NCBI GenBank assembly: GCA_905478795.1
Contig: CAJQJX010000071.1
Coordinates: 1 to 43,346, forward strand
Direction of reading: 5' to 3'
DNA: 43,346 nt
Origin: an uncultured Flavobacteriales bacterium
GTDB taxonomy: Bacteria > Bacteroidota > Bacteroidia > Flavobacteriales_D > Sanyastnellaceae
Part shown: one piece after another, positions 24,520 to 33,115 of the stretch
Numbering within the stretch: position 1 is the stretch's first letter
Layout of the letters: the number at the start of each line of letters is the position of its first letter
Position numbers and translations under genes: made by a program
The notes under the pieces: model-generated
Databases searched by the model: none
Seen by the model: the letters and a program-made list of their open reading frames with translations, nothing else
Told to the model about the DNA's origin: nothing

Positions 24520-25115
24520 ACGCCGTCGCTTGGGTCAATGTGCTCGGAGTGGTCTTCGCCGCGGTATGAGACCTTGATGACAGCTGTTTCGCGGAGCAGG
24601 TCCACGTTGCCGATTTCAATGCGCTCGACGTCTTCGCCGATGCGCTCAGAGAGGTCTGCTCTGAGGGCTTCACGCTTGTCTTTCTGCAAATACTCAATGC
24701 GGTCATACACCACCCGCTTGGTGACCATGTGTTCTACGAACATCAGCCTTTCAAGGGAGAATGCGATGAACCAAAGTGACGCATTGCCCAGCGCTACTGG
24801 AAGTTCACCCATAGCTCCAGGTGCCAACGCGTTCATGACCGCCAAGGCAATGACCACAAACAAATAGGTCATTTCTCGAATGGGGACCACATTGGTGCGG
24901 TACCGAATGATGCCGAAAATGGCAAAAAGCCCCAAGGCGAAAGCCAAGTCAAGCTCTACGCCATTGAGCATTCTACAGAGCAAAAAGACAGAGGCACTCA
25001 CCATCATAAAGGTGAATACATAGTCCCTCCTCTTGGCTTTGGATTGGTAGATCATCCTGACGATGATCCAGCATGAGATCAGGTTGGCTGCGAAATGCAG
25101 TGCGATTTCAGTCAT
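24516..25115 (-). CDS. DUF4956 membrane protein
   Basis: A 199-residue inner-membrane protein with about four transmembrane helices in the first 130 residues and the family hallmark FGIIRYRTNVVPIREMTYLF, followed by a soluble C-terminal domain (YDRIEYLQKDKREALRADLSERIG ... VIKVSYRG). I chose the ATG at 25115, 7 nt after the stop of the VTC gene; longer starts would run into that gene. DUF4956 proteins are regularly encoded next to VTC-domain proteins, and the C-terminal domain may work with the VTC protein at the membrane (inference). Confidence 0.9.
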   Translation of the reverse strand: MTEIALHFAANLISCWIIVRMIYQSKAKRRDYVFTFMMVSASVFLLCRMLNGVELDLAFALGLFAIFGIIRYRTNVVPIREMTYLFVVIALAVMNALAPGAMGELPVALGNASLWFIAFSLERLMFVEHMVTKRVVYDRIEYLQKDKREALRADLSERIGEDVERIEIGNVDLLRETAVIKVSYRGEDHSEHIDPSDGV

Positions 25116-25122
25116 GGTGCGG

Positions 25123-25935
25123 TTAGGCTTGCAGGTCCCCGGCCCAGGATTGTGCATCCAAAAGCCTCCGATATGTTGCAAGGTAAGCGCGGCCCGCGAT
25201 GTTGCCATCCCTTGCCAGTCGAGCAACAGTGTATTTGCTCATGCTCGTCTTTCTGCCAATGATGCCCTTGCGCTGGTTCTGGCTCCGCAACCAGCGTTGG
25301 ATGGGGCTATATCGGTCTGGACGGGGTTGCTTTACTTCTATAATAGCCAGCCCCTTAAGCAAAGCGGCATCTGGCTCTCCCAATATGGAGGCATTCAAGC
25401 TGCGGTCCACGGTCACCCTTTCTCTGCGTTCAAAATCAACCACTGTCGTGCGGTAAAACCCTCCTGAAAGGCGCGGAATGAGTTCTTCTGCATTGCGCAA
25501 ACGGGTACCTAAAAACGCCACCTCCTCTGCACTCAAAGGCTGTGAGATGTTGCTGCTTGTTGCGATGCGCTCCTTTACTGTCCGCCCGCCGGGCAGCCTT
25601 TCTTTCACTTCAAGGAAGGCCAAGTCATTGCTTGTGTAATGGCGCTTCCTGATTTTCATGCGCCTGGCTTTTCCCCTCAAATGGTCTTGAAGAAAGCGGT
25701 CGCCGGGCAACTCATAGTAAAGGTTGTCATAGCGGCATTCTGCTTCTCCATCTACCGACAGGACATGAGCGTAATCGCCCATGGATGCTATTAAATCCGG
25801 TAACCAAGTTTCGGGCACGACATACTTGGTGTCGAACCTGCGCATCAATTGCACAGCATCCAAAGCGCCCAAATCTGTGGTGGGCAATGTGGCGATGACA
25901 TCAGCCAGCGTATCAGTCAAGGTGTTCTTACCCAA
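25123..25935 (-). CDS. VTC-domain protein (polyphosphate polymerase-like)
   Basis: A 270-residue VTC-domain protein, related to the tunnel-shaped catalytic domain of yeast polyphosphate polymerase Vtc4. Visible core motifs: LMRRFDTKYVVP, YDNLYYELP, ARRMKIRKRHY, AFLEVKERLPGGRTVKERI, GFYRTTVVDFERRERVTVD, AIIEVKQPR. The basic residues and glutamates on these strands are those that line the substrate tunnel in the family. The start is TTG at 25935; no better ATG exists before the core, and a TACTTTCG element lies 7 nt upstream. First gene of a coupled operon with DUF4956 and a DUF2490-like barrel. Whether it makes polyphosphate is unproven. Confidence 0.88.
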   Translation of the reverse strand: MGKNTLTDTLADVIATLPTTDLGALDAVQLMRRFDTKYVVPETWLPDLIASMGDYAHVLSVDGEAECRYDNLYYELPGDRFLQDHLRGKARRMKIRKRHYTSNDLAFLEVKERLPGGRTVKERIATSSNISQPLSAEEVAFLGTRLRNAEELIPRLSGGFYRTTVVDFERRERVTVDRSLNASILGEPDAALLKGLAIIEVKQPRPDRYSPIQRWLRSQNQRKGIIGRKTSMSKYTVARLARDGNIAGRAYLATYRRLLDAQSWAGDLQA

Positions 25936-25942
25936 GGTGTAT

Positions 25943-25950
25943 CGAAAGTA
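25943..25950 (-). promoter_or_regulatory. -7-like element before the VTC operon
   Basis: Minus-strand TACTTTCG, matching TAnnTTTG except T to C, 7 nt before the TTG at 25935. It suggests a promoter in the 59-nt gap after the PH-domain gene. Confidence 0.4.
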
Positions 25951-25994
25951 CTACGGAGCTTGCTTTATGGTTGCTTGCACCTTCTAAAACTCCA

Positions 25995-27473
25995 TCAAAT
26001 AGACTGATTCTTGGGCTGTGCAGCATGCAGCTGGTTCAATGCGAAATCGCGGATTTTGGCGGCTTGGTCGCGGTTGACATAATTAAAAGTGCTCTGCCCC
26101 GCAGCAGTATGAAACACAAGGTGGCCAATTTTACGGCGCTCCAACAAGGCGTTTCTTTTCCACTCCACCCCTTGAAGCTGGCTCATTTTTAGCACTGTAC
26201 GGGTTTGCCAAAACCAGCCCCGTTCCAGTACAATGCTGTCGATGTATACGCTCAAACGATAGGACCCATAGCGGCGCCCTGTTGTCCAAAACACAAAAGC
26301 CGTCCAGCACAATGCCAAGATGACATTTCCCCATTCAGGGTGGGTCAAGAGCAGGATGGATGGAACCGATGCCGCAGCCAGCAAGATCCAACGAAGGCGG
26401 CGTGCCGGGCTCACATCGAACACTGCTTCTTTGCGCAGATCGGGATATAGAGCCACTTCCATCGCTGCTCTGTGCAAGGGTTCCATGGCTGGGATAAAGA
26501 CCCTAAGACCTCCAGAGCCTTCGGCTTGAGCCTGACGGATTCGCACCGTTTCATAACCCAGAAGCCTGCGGATCCAGTTGCTCTTCCACTCTGTCAGGTG
26601 AATCTTGTTGAATGGGACGTCAAATGAGTTGCGCCGCAGCAGTCCCATTTGAAGCTTGAGGCCATCTTCATCCAAGGTGCTGTTTAGCCGCCAATACCGC
26701 AGAAATACAGACCCCAAGCTGGTGAGTACACCCACAATGCCCATGAGCACCAAACCTGGAATGAACAGCAAGACAAAGCTCAAGCCCACGATAGAAACCA
26801 CAGCGGCAGGAATCCCATCCAACCAATTAGAGATGTGATCCTCGGCTCCTTGGAACAAGGACATAAATAAGGCCAGTCCCAAAAATGCATTCTTGATGTG
26901 GTTTTGGCTCAGGCCCACCTTGACCAAGTCCTTGGTTCCAAGCGCAACCAGCGGCTTTGCCACCCTTTCCGACCTATGCGGGTCGGAATCCACCGGCTCG
27001 TCTTCCCCGGTTTCGGGAGCCAGCGACATTTTACTATTCAGGAATTGCTGCAATATGGTCGCTTCGGCCTTTCGAATGGCCACCAGTTCCAGCTCACTGC
27101 CGCTGGACCCCGCCGTATCTACGCGTACACCCGTGAGTCCAAAAACTTGCTGAATGGGACCTTGAAAAAGCTGAACGGCCTGGATCCTGTCAAAAGGGAT
27201 TTGAAGCCGTTCCCTCTGGAAGATTCCCCGCTCTACAATGAGGGCGTCAGAGGAAATGAAGAAATGAAAGCGCAGGTAATACCACAGGGCAAAAGCACCC
27301 GCAAACAACACGCCCACTGGAATGGCCAAGAAGTAATACCACTTCATCTCGCCGAGGGTGACCCCGATGAGAATGGGCCAGAACGACTGCACGGCCTTCC
27401 AAATGAATTGAGCGCCTATGATGAACACCCCGAGGGGATGCTGCCGCTTTGGCACGTCAAAGCTGGTGCTCAT
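25995..27473 (-). CDS. Membrane protein with three bacterial PH domains (YdbT-like)
   Basis: A 492-residue membrane protein with pairs of transmembrane helices each followed by a bPH_2 domain: about residues 70-145 (SSDALIVERGIFQRERLQIPFDRIQAVQLFQ), 275-345 (LDEDGLKLQMGLLRRNSFDVPFNKIHLTE) and 400-470 (SIVLERGWFWQTRTVLKMSQLQGVEW). This is the YdbT architecture of Bacillus. Its ATG overlaps the stop of the upstream YdbS-like gene (ATGA). YdbS/YdbT have been linked to resistance to certain secreted antimicrobial peptides in Bacillus, but the role here is unknown. Confidence 0.85.
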   Translation of the reverse strand: MSTSFDVPKRQHPLGVFIIGAQFIWKAVQSFWPILIGVTLGEMKWYYFLAIPVGVLFAGAFALWYYLRFHFFISSDALIVERGIFQRERLQIPFDRIQAVQLFQGPIQQVFGLTGVRVDTAGSSGSELELVAIRKAEATILQQFLNSKMSLAPETGEDEPVDSDPHRSERVAKPLVALGTKDLVKVGLSQNHIKNAFLGLALFMSLFQGAEDHISNWLDGIPAAVVSIVGLSFVLLFIPGLVLMGIVGVLTSLGSVFLRYWRLNSTLDEDGLKLQMGLLRRNSFDVPFNKIHLTEWKSNWIRRLLGYETVRIRQAQAEGSGGLRVFIPAMEPLHRAAMEVALYPDLRKEAVFDVSPARRLRWILLAAASVPSILLLTHPEWGNVILALCWTAFVFWTTGRRYGSYRLSVYIDSIVLERGWFWQTRTVLKMSQLQGVEWKRNALLERRKIGHLVFHTAAGQSTFNYVNRDQAAKIRDFALNQLHAAQPKNQSI

Positions 27474-28003
27474 CTCCGGGTGCGCGCTTCGATGATCGCA
27501 CGCAAGGCTTGAGCCTCGTCATCCTCGAGTCCAGCAATGCGTAGGTTTCCACTTCCGCCCGCTGTAAACAGCTTGAGGTGATTGAGGCCGAGCTTTCGAG
27601 AAACCGGCCCTTGGCTCAATTCAGAGTGTTGAATCATGCCGAAAGGCACGGTTGTGGTGGAGCGGAACAGCCACCCTGTCCGGTAGGTGATGTCGCGCTC
27701 CCGCACAGCATAACCTCGGCGCGGAAACCCCTTCCATTCCTCTAGAAACCAGAGCAGGGAAAAGACCGCTTGAATCCCCACTGGCCAGTACCAAGCGCTC
27801 ATTGTGGCCATGCTTTCCTCGCCGCCAAACTTGTAGATCAAATAAGGCGTCAGGCATATGGCCAGAACGAGCAATTGAACACCGCCCCATAAAGCGAGCC
27901 GCATGCCACGGTACTTGGTGCTCACCGGCAGGTATTCGACTTCCTCAAGCCGGGGGAATTGGGCGGGGTCCAATGCGGGATTGGCTACGGGGGTAATGTC
28001 CAT
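27470..28003 (-). CDS. Membrane protein with one bacterial PH domain (YdbS-like)
   Basis: A 177-residue protein: two transmembrane helices (about residues 36-57 and 70-87), then a bPH_2 domain (YAVRERDITYRTGWLFRSTTTVPFGMIQHSELSQGPVSRKLGL) and a short tail. It forms a translationally coupled pair with the three-PH-domain protein downstream (4-nt overlap) and starts 10 nt after the stop of the secreted esterase gene, so all three may share a transcript. Function is unknown beyond the family's membrane localisation. Confidence 0.85.
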   Translation of the reverse strand: MDITPVANPALDPAQFPRLEEVEYLPVSTKYRGMRLALWGGVQLLVLAICLTPYLIYKFGGEESMATMSAWYWPVGIQAVFSLLWFLEEWKGFPRRGYAVRERDITYRTGWLFRSTTTVPFGMIQHSELSQGPVSRKLGLNHLKLFTAGGSGNLRIAGLEDDEAQALRAIIEARTRR

Positions 28004-28013
28004 GTGATGCAGC

Positions 28014-29873
28014 TTACTCCGCAGCGATGCGTTTTTCGACCGTTCCGTCTGAGTATTGGAACATCAGCAGCATCCCTGGTGTGGGATTGACTTCGCGGCC
28101 GAGAACATCCGTAACGCGCACCAATGAGCGGTCGCCTGAAGGGATGAGTTCGCCCACGGAAAGGGGTTCGCTGCAAGCCTGCGCAAAGAATTCCCATGCT
28201 TCGCGAGAAGCTTCGATGTCTTGATTGCCCCATACACCGGGCCAACTATGTCCTCCACCGTTCACGGTGTAAAGCCATACTTGAGGGCAGCTGCCGTCGA
28301 GCCCCCACTTTTGATAGTCAACCGTAGACTCATCCCACCCGACTACATCGGGGAAATTCCCCGACTCCTCCAAGGCCAAGCCAAACAGGTCTACGAAGAA
28401 GGACATGGCGTCGGGAGTGCTGGGATAGGAACCCCAACCATCTACGTTTTTGAGGTCGCCTTCATACAAGCTCACATCATCATCGGTTCCATGAATTTCC
28501 AGGATGGGCACCATGTATTCCGGGGCGCACTCGGATTGGATGTCTGACATCAAAATGCCTGCGATCGGGGCCACAGCCCGAAACTCGTCCGAGGCTTCGC
28601 ACGCCAAGAGGTAGCAGAAATCTGCTCCATTGGAGAAGCCGGTTCCAAACACGCGGTCGGCATCGAGTCCGTACGACTCTACCAGCAGCCCCTTCAAACC
28701 CGTCACAAACTCTACGTCGTCCACATATTCATTCTCGTGAAAGGCATACCCCACATTCCAAAATGGCTCACCCGAATCGTCGGTGGTGCCTTGGGGATAG
28801 CAGACTGCAAAGCCGAACTCATCGGCGAGTTCATTGAAACCCGTCCATTCAACCATGCTTTCCGCGGTTCCGGTGTAGCCGTGCATCACAAACACCAAAG
28901 GACAGTTGTCCGGGGCATCGGAGGGCTCATAGTAGTAGTACTCACGGAGGTCTTTGCCTCCTGTATACTCACCATAAAAAATGGCGGTGACGTCAACAGA
29001 CTGCGTGTTGTTGGAGGCCTGGTCATCGCTACCGCCGTTGACTGACACAATTTCTGCAGCAACGGTATACCCACCACTCAGGTCAAAAGGAAGCACGCCA
29101 TTGAGCGAGAAGCTGTGGCTATCGGTCGTACCCAAAGCCACGCCATCGATGGTGGTCTCGCCGGAAGCGCTGCCCATGCTCCAGGCGACCGTGTAAGAAT
29201 AAACGGTGTCCAGGCCAAGGTTGACCACTGTGCCTGCTACGTCTTCATCCGAAGGCGCCAGTACCGTATTTTCTGCTTCCAAGCCAATGAGGGCAAGGTC
29301 TAAACCCCCCGGCTCCAGTACGGACACATCATCAATGGCCCAGCCAAACAGCCATCCACCACCATCACCATAGTTCAAGGCGAGGTGGACATTGGATTCG
29401 CCGATCAGATCTTGAAGGTCAATGACTTCGTATTCCCAAATGCCTTCGCTGCCGGTAAGGGTTTGTAACACGGACCATGTATCACCGCCATCGAGGCTGT
29501 ATTCCACGGATGCCGATTCGTCGTTGCCTTCATAGCTGCCACCATCGAAGTAGCTCGAGAAGGCAAAAAAGGCGTTTTCTACGCCACTCAAATCCACAGC
29601 AGGTGTGATCAGGTAGTCTGCACTTTTGTCGCAATCGCAACCATCGTCATTGGTCGCGAGCATATTGCCGTGCGGCGCAATGGGCCAATACTGGCTTTGA
29701 AGGTCAGCGCTCTCTCCTACCAACCATCCTCCATCGGAAGCCAGCGTCTCTTGTGTCCATCCATCTGGAAAAATTCCAGCGTCAAAGTTTTCTTGAAGCA
29801 GTGTGGTCTGTGCACTGATTGACGTGCAGAACATAGCCACCGCCATAAAGGACATGCGAATCGTTTGGGTCAT
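28014..29873 (-). CDS. Secreted PHB-depolymerase/feruloyl-esterase-like hydrolase with T9SS-type tail
   Basis: A 619-residue exported enzyme. After a signal peptide (ending SISAQ) comes a choice-of-anchor/MAM-like jelly roll (about residues 25-200, WAIDDVSVLE), a CARDB-like linker, and an alpha/beta-hydrolase domain of the LpqC/PHB depolymerase type: CPLVFVMHGYTG, nucleophile motif GFSNGAD, acid near EIHGTDDDV and His in NGGGHSWPG. The C-terminus VRVTDVLGREVNP...YSDGTVEKRI is a short T9SS tail form common in flavobacteria. Likely cleaves an ester polymer or plant/algal feruloyl ester outside the cell. I chose the ATG at 29873 because a TATCTTCG lies 4 nt before it; an in-frame codon at 29894 is less likely. 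Confidence 0.88.
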   Translation of the reverse strand: MTQTIRMSFMAVAMFCTSISAQTTLLQENFDAGIFPDGWTQETLASDGGWLVGESADLQSQYWPIAPHGNMLATNDDGCDCDKSADYLITPAVDLSGVENAFFAFSSYFDGGSYEGNDESASVEYSLDGGDTWSVLQTLTGSEGIWEYEVIDLQDLIGESNVHLALNYGDGGGWLFGWAIDDVSVLEPGGLDLALIGLEAENTVLAPSDEDVAGTVVNLGLDTVYSYTVAWSMGSASGETTIDGVALGTTDSHSFSLNGVLPFDLSGGYTVAAEIVSVNGGSDDQASNNTQSVDVTAIFYGEYTGGKDLREYYYYEPSDAPDNCPLVFVMHGYTGTAESMVEWTGFNELADEFGFAVCYPQGTTDDSGEPFWNVGYAFHENEYVDDVEFVTGLKGLLVESYGLDADRVFGTGFSNGADFCYLLACEASDEFRAVAPIAGILMSDIQSECAPEYMVPILEIHGTDDDVSLYEGDLKNVDGWGSYPSTPDAMSFFVDLFGLALEESGNFPDVVGWDESTVDYQKWGLDGSCPQVWLYTVNGGGHSWPGVWGNQDIEASREAWEFFAQACSEPLSVGELIPSGDRSLVRVTDVLGREVNPTPGMLLMFQYSDGTVEKRIAAE

Positions 29874-29877
29874 GCCC

Positions 29878-29885
29878 CGAAGATA
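29878..29885 (-). promoter_or_regulatory. -7-like element immediately before the esterase gene
   Basis: Minus-strand TATCTTCG ends 4 nt before the ATG at 29873; a TTG lies 16 nt further upstream. It falls inside the 27-nt gap after the kelch-protein gene. Confidence 0.45.
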
Positions 29886-29900
29886 TGGGCCCATGCCGAC

Positions 29901-31748
29901 TCAATGTCGCACAGCGATGCGCTGGGACCATTCTCCTTCAACCGCCAAGATGTACAGGCCTTCGGAGAGGTCAGCTACGTTGATGATTGTCCGGCCATCT
30001 CCGGTTACGGTGCTGTAGATGACCCGGCCAGAAATGTCCATGACTGCGAGCGTTTTGCCAGCACCCACATCGTCTATGGCCAACTGCTGGTGAGCGGGAT
30101 TGGGAAAAGCCAGCGGGATTTGAACCGCGTTTTGCTCCACACCACTGGTGGGTGAGCACGGCGCCGAGAGGGTCCAGCGGTAGAAGTAATAATGGTAATC
30201 CGTCGGTGAATCTGTGGTGTTGCCTGTAATGCTCATGCGGTCTGCAACGGCGATTGGAAAGGTTCCAGCAGGGACCGCGTTGTTCCGAAACAAGCCGTCA
30301 TTTGTGCCGTCAATGCCCATTTGAAACCCCGTTCCATTGGGGATTTCAACCCCAAAGTCCAGCGTGTTCCATCCTGATTGAAGGGCATAGTTGTCTTCAA
30401 AAACCGTGGCTCCGGATGCATCACGGATGTAAACGCCGATGGAGAAGCTGGTCTCGGCCAAAACCTCCACACTCTCCAATACCGTGGGCTCAGAGACATT
30501 GAACACCATATCCCACATGTCATTGAAGTGGAACCCTCCAGCGCCCAGCGCATCCGATGACAATGGTCCACCCAATGCAGTCTCTGTGTTGGCTTCTGGA
30601 TCGAAATAAGGAGATGCGGCGTCGGTGCACCCCAGAATGGGCGCCAAACATGATCCGTCGCCCAGGCAGGCTTCTGGGTTGTAGTTCACTGCGGACTCTA
30701 TCATACATCCAGCCACGTAGCAGCAGGATCCGTCATCTGCAATGGCCGCACTCGAGAAGTTGACCGCTGCAGGGTCTGTACATCCGCAATCCGAGGACAG
30801 CGAATAGCGCCACAAATCTTGGTGGTAGGTGTCGTTGGCTCCCTCCAATCCTGAAGTCAAATAGACATAGCATCCCAGCACAAAACTGCCTGGAGCCCAA
30901 CGCGCTCCGCCGGGATGTGCCGGCAATTCAGTCCAACCGTCGATGGAGGGATCGTACTTCCAAAACTCACCGTAGTCCAGGGGGCCATGGTTGTCACCAT
31001 CGCCGCTCAGGACATATCCGTAGCCATCTTTGGCGAACTGGGTTCCGGCCACCCGGGCTTCGCCTGGAAAATCCCCCAGCGGGGTCCAGCTGTCAGAAAC
31101 GGGGTTGTAGCGGTGAAAATCCCGGTAGATGGTGAGATCTCCATTCACCGTGTTTCCATGACCGAATCCGACATAGGCCAAGCCGTCAATCCCGAAATAG
31201 AAAGGATGGTGCCGGTCTCCTGCTGTGAAGGCGGCTCCCTGACTCCAGTTGTCCGTAACGGTATCATACACCCACCAATCTCCGAGGTTGCCCGTATCGT
31301 TGCTGCCCAATCCCACCATCACTTTTCCGCCCGTGAACACCATGGCCGGATGGTTTCGTCCCACACCTGGAAATGCCGTCAATGCCGTCCATGCTCCGGT
31401 CGCCATGTTCAGGTGCCACCAATCGGTGGGGTAGCCACTCTCATTGGAACCGAAGCCCACGTAGGCATTGTCCCCTTCGCAAACGCCATACCCATAGCCC
31501 CTTCCTCCACCAGGAAAGGCCTCCATCTCCTCCCAGCTGTCCGATGAAGGATCGTATCGATACACATCGTCAAGATTCAGGGCCGCAAAACCTGCCTGCC
31601 CCGCTATGACGTAGCCGTACTGGTCATTGGCTACTGTAATCGGGTGATGGCGGCCATTTGCATCATAAGAAGCCATGGACATCCATTCATTCTGTGCCTG
31701 TGAGGAAACACTAAATACTAGCAACGAGAGCAACAGAGTATGGCGCAT
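29901..31748 (-). CDS. Secreted kelch-propeller protein with Cys repeats and T9SS sorting domain
   Basis: A 615-residue exported protein. The signal peptide is MRHTLLLSLLVFSVSSQAQ. Residues about 20-320 form a kelch-type beta-propeller (VYRYDPSSDSWEEMEAFPGG, WWHLNMATGAWTALTAFPG, WWVYDTVTDNWSQGAAF, FWKYDPSIDGWTELPAHPGG). Next come about three degenerate Cys repeats of the same kind as in the giant beta-helix proteins (GCTDPAAVNF...DDGSC), a beta domain, and a T9SS type-A sorting domain (LAFPNPAHQQLAID ... VMDISGRVIY ... GLYILAVEG). It therefore joins the Cys repeats to a different C-terminal signal. Function unknown; binding or adhesion is inferred. Confidence 0.85.
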   Translation of the reverse strand: MRHTLLLSLLVFSVSSQAQNEWMSMASYDANGRHHPITVANDQYGYVIAGQAGFAALNLDDVYRYDPSSDSWEEMEAFPGGGRGYGYGVCEGDNAYVGFGSNESGYPTDWWHLNMATGAWTALTAFPGVGRNHPAMVFTGGKVMVGLGSNDTGNLGDWWVYDTVTDNWSQGAAFTAGDRHHPFYFGIDGLAYVGFGHGNTVNGDLTIYRDFHRYNPVSDSWTPLGDFPGEARVAGTQFAKDGYGYVLSGDGDNHGPLDYGEFWKYDPSIDGWTELPAHPGGARWAPGSFVLGCYVYLTSGLEGANDTYHQDLWRYSLSSDCGCTDPAAVNFSSAAIADDGSCCYVAGCMIESAVNYNPEACLGDGSCLAPILGCTDAASPYFDPEANTETALGGPLSSDALGAGGFHFNDMWDMVFNVSEPTVLESVEVLAETSFSIGVYIRDASGATVFEDNYALQSGWNTLDFGVEIPNGTGFQMGIDGTNDGLFRNNAVPAGTFPIAVADRMSITGNTTDSPTDYHYYFYRWTLSAPCSPTSGVEQNAVQIPLAFPNPAHQQLAIDDVGAGKTLAVMDISGRVIYSTVTGDGRTIINVADLSEGLYILAVEGEWSQRIAVRH

Positions 31749-31810
31749 GGTGAAGGGGCTTAGATAACCAACGCAACGGGCCCAATATTGGTTCGCTGGA
31801 GTGGGAAAAA

Positions 31811-31835
31811 AAAGCCCAGCGAGAAGCTGGGCTTT
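31811..31835 (-). terminator. Intrinsic terminator after the small lipoprotein gene
   Basis: A 10-bp stem, AAAGCCCAGC with GCTGGGCTTT, and a 5-nt loop. On the minus strand it continues into a run of Ts (plus-strand As at 31806-31813). It is 25 nt past the stop codon at 31860. Confidence 0.88.
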
Positions 31836-31859
31836 TGAATAGATGAACTGTGTAACGGA

Positions 31860-32180
31860 TTAGAGTCCGTCGAATTCAATGTAGACAGAGTCTCCGCAAG
31901 CTACCGTCACGGAAGTGTCGAATGCAGTGCACAAGGAAATGAACGCAAGGTCAAATTCTACATCGATGTTTCCAGCGTCGACTTCCACCGTCTCCAGACT
32001 CAAAATACCCATGTCAGAGGCGATTTCGTCCCCGTCTACACTCACATCAGGAGTGCACAAGGAGTTGTTAAAGATGGTGATGACGGCCTTGTTGCCTTCG
32101 TCACAAGCCTCGGTGTTGTCGTCACATCCGGTGACAAGGAGCAAGGCAACAAAAAGTCCAAAGAGGTTACTAATTCTCAT
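31860..32180 (-). CDS. Small cysteine-containing lipoprotein of unknown function
   Basis: A 106-residue lipoprotein with lipobox LLLVTGC (Cys near residue 19) followed by DDNTEACDEGNK. The mature part is acidic, beta-rich and has four more cysteines. I chose the ATG at 32180 because the signal sequence starts there and a perfect TATCTTTG promoter element lies 21 nt upstream; an upstream in-frame codon at 32204 falls inside that element. Single-gene transcript bounded by its own terminator. Family not recognised. Confidence 0.7.
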   Translation of the reverse strand: MRISNLFGLFVALLLVTGCDDNTEACDEGNKAVITIFNNSLCTPDVSVDGDEIASDMGILSLETVEVDAGNIDVEFDLAFISLCTAFDTSVTVACGDSVYIEFDGL

Positions 32181-32201
32181 TTTTTGAGTTGGTTGTGTGG
32201 T

Positions 32202-32209
32202 CAAAGATA
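32202..32209 (-). promoter_or_regulatory. -7 promoter element of the small lipoprotein gene
   Basis: Minus-strand TATCTTTG, perfect TAnnTTTG, 21 nt before the ATG at 32180. No clear -33 element. Confidence 0.5.
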
Positions 32210-32318
32210 TCCAAAGAACTGTGCTAACCGGGAACGGTTGCTTGAGGAATGAAACAATATCCGCAGGGGGTATTCAGTTGGTATCAGGACACATCGTCGT
32301 GTCTAAGCATTCATCGCC

Positions 32319-33080
32319 ATGTTCCGTCATCCCCTCTTCGTCCCTTCCCTCGCTGCTGTCCTGGCGGTCTCCATTCTTGCCTCCGCATACCTGATCGCTC
32401 GAAACGGCCAGTACTTCTTCAAAAGCCAGGCCAGTGATATCGCTGTGACGGGCTCCACCTCTATGGATTTCACATCAGACTTGGCGGTGTGGCAAGGGCA
32501 ATTCACACGAAAAGCCATGGACCTTAAGGAGGTGTATGCCTTCATGAAGCAAGACAAGCAAGTCATCGAGCGGTTTCTAGAAAGCAAGGGCATTGGCCCC
32601 GGCTCTTATGCCTTTCTCTCCATTGACATCCTCCCTCAGAATAAGACGGTCAACCATTACAACGATGAGGGAGATTTGGTGGACCGCGAGCAGATCTTCG
32701 ACGGCTATCGCCTCAACCGAAGTTTCAAGGTGACCACCACCGACATCAACCTCGTGGAGCGCGTGGCCAATGAGGTCACTGAGCTGATCGAACAAGATGT
32801 CTACATCACGTCCTACCCTCCCAAGTATTACTACACCCAGTTGGGTGAACTCAAGATTCAGATGATTGAAGCGGCTTCTCAGGACGGCCTTGTCCGGGCG
32901 CAAACAGCAGTCTCTGGCGGAGGCGGTGAGTTGGGTGACCTTCTGGAAACCAGCATTGGCGTCTTCCAAATACTCGGCACCAATTCCAACGAAAGTTTTA
33001 GCTGGGGCGGCACGCTCAATACTACAAGCAAGCTCAAAACGGCTTTTGTCAACGTGAAGCAGCGCTACGCCATCGAATGA
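32319..33080 (+). CDS. SIMPL-domain (DUF541) protein
   Basis: A 253-residue protein with an N-terminal hydrophobic segment (about residues 8-28, uncleaved anchor or signal) and a SIMPL/DUF541 domain: SDIAVTGSTSMDFTSDLAVWQGQF, then an alpha-beta region with YRLNRSFKVTTTDINLVERVANEVTEL and YYYTQLGELKIQMIEAASQDGLVRAQTAVSGGG. It is periplasmic or membrane-attached. The biochemical function of the family is not settled. Stand-alone gene, convergent with the serine hydrolase at 33116 (35-nt gap). Confidence 0.85.
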   Translation: MFRHPLFVPSLAAVLAVSILASAYLIARNGQYFFKSQASDIAVTGSTSMDFTSDLAVWQGQFTRKAMDLKEVYAFMKQDKQVIERFLESKGIGPGSYAFLSIDILPQNKTVNHYNDEGDLVDREQIFDGYRLNRSFKVTTTDINLVERVANEVTELIEQDVYITSYPPKYYYTQLGELKIQMIEAASQDGLVRAQTAVSGGGGELGDLLETSIGVFQILGTNSNESFSWGGTLNTTSKLKTAFVNVKQRYAIE

Positions 33081-33115
33081 TACAGTCAGGGGCTGGGCCA
33101 CCTGGGATGACAAGG

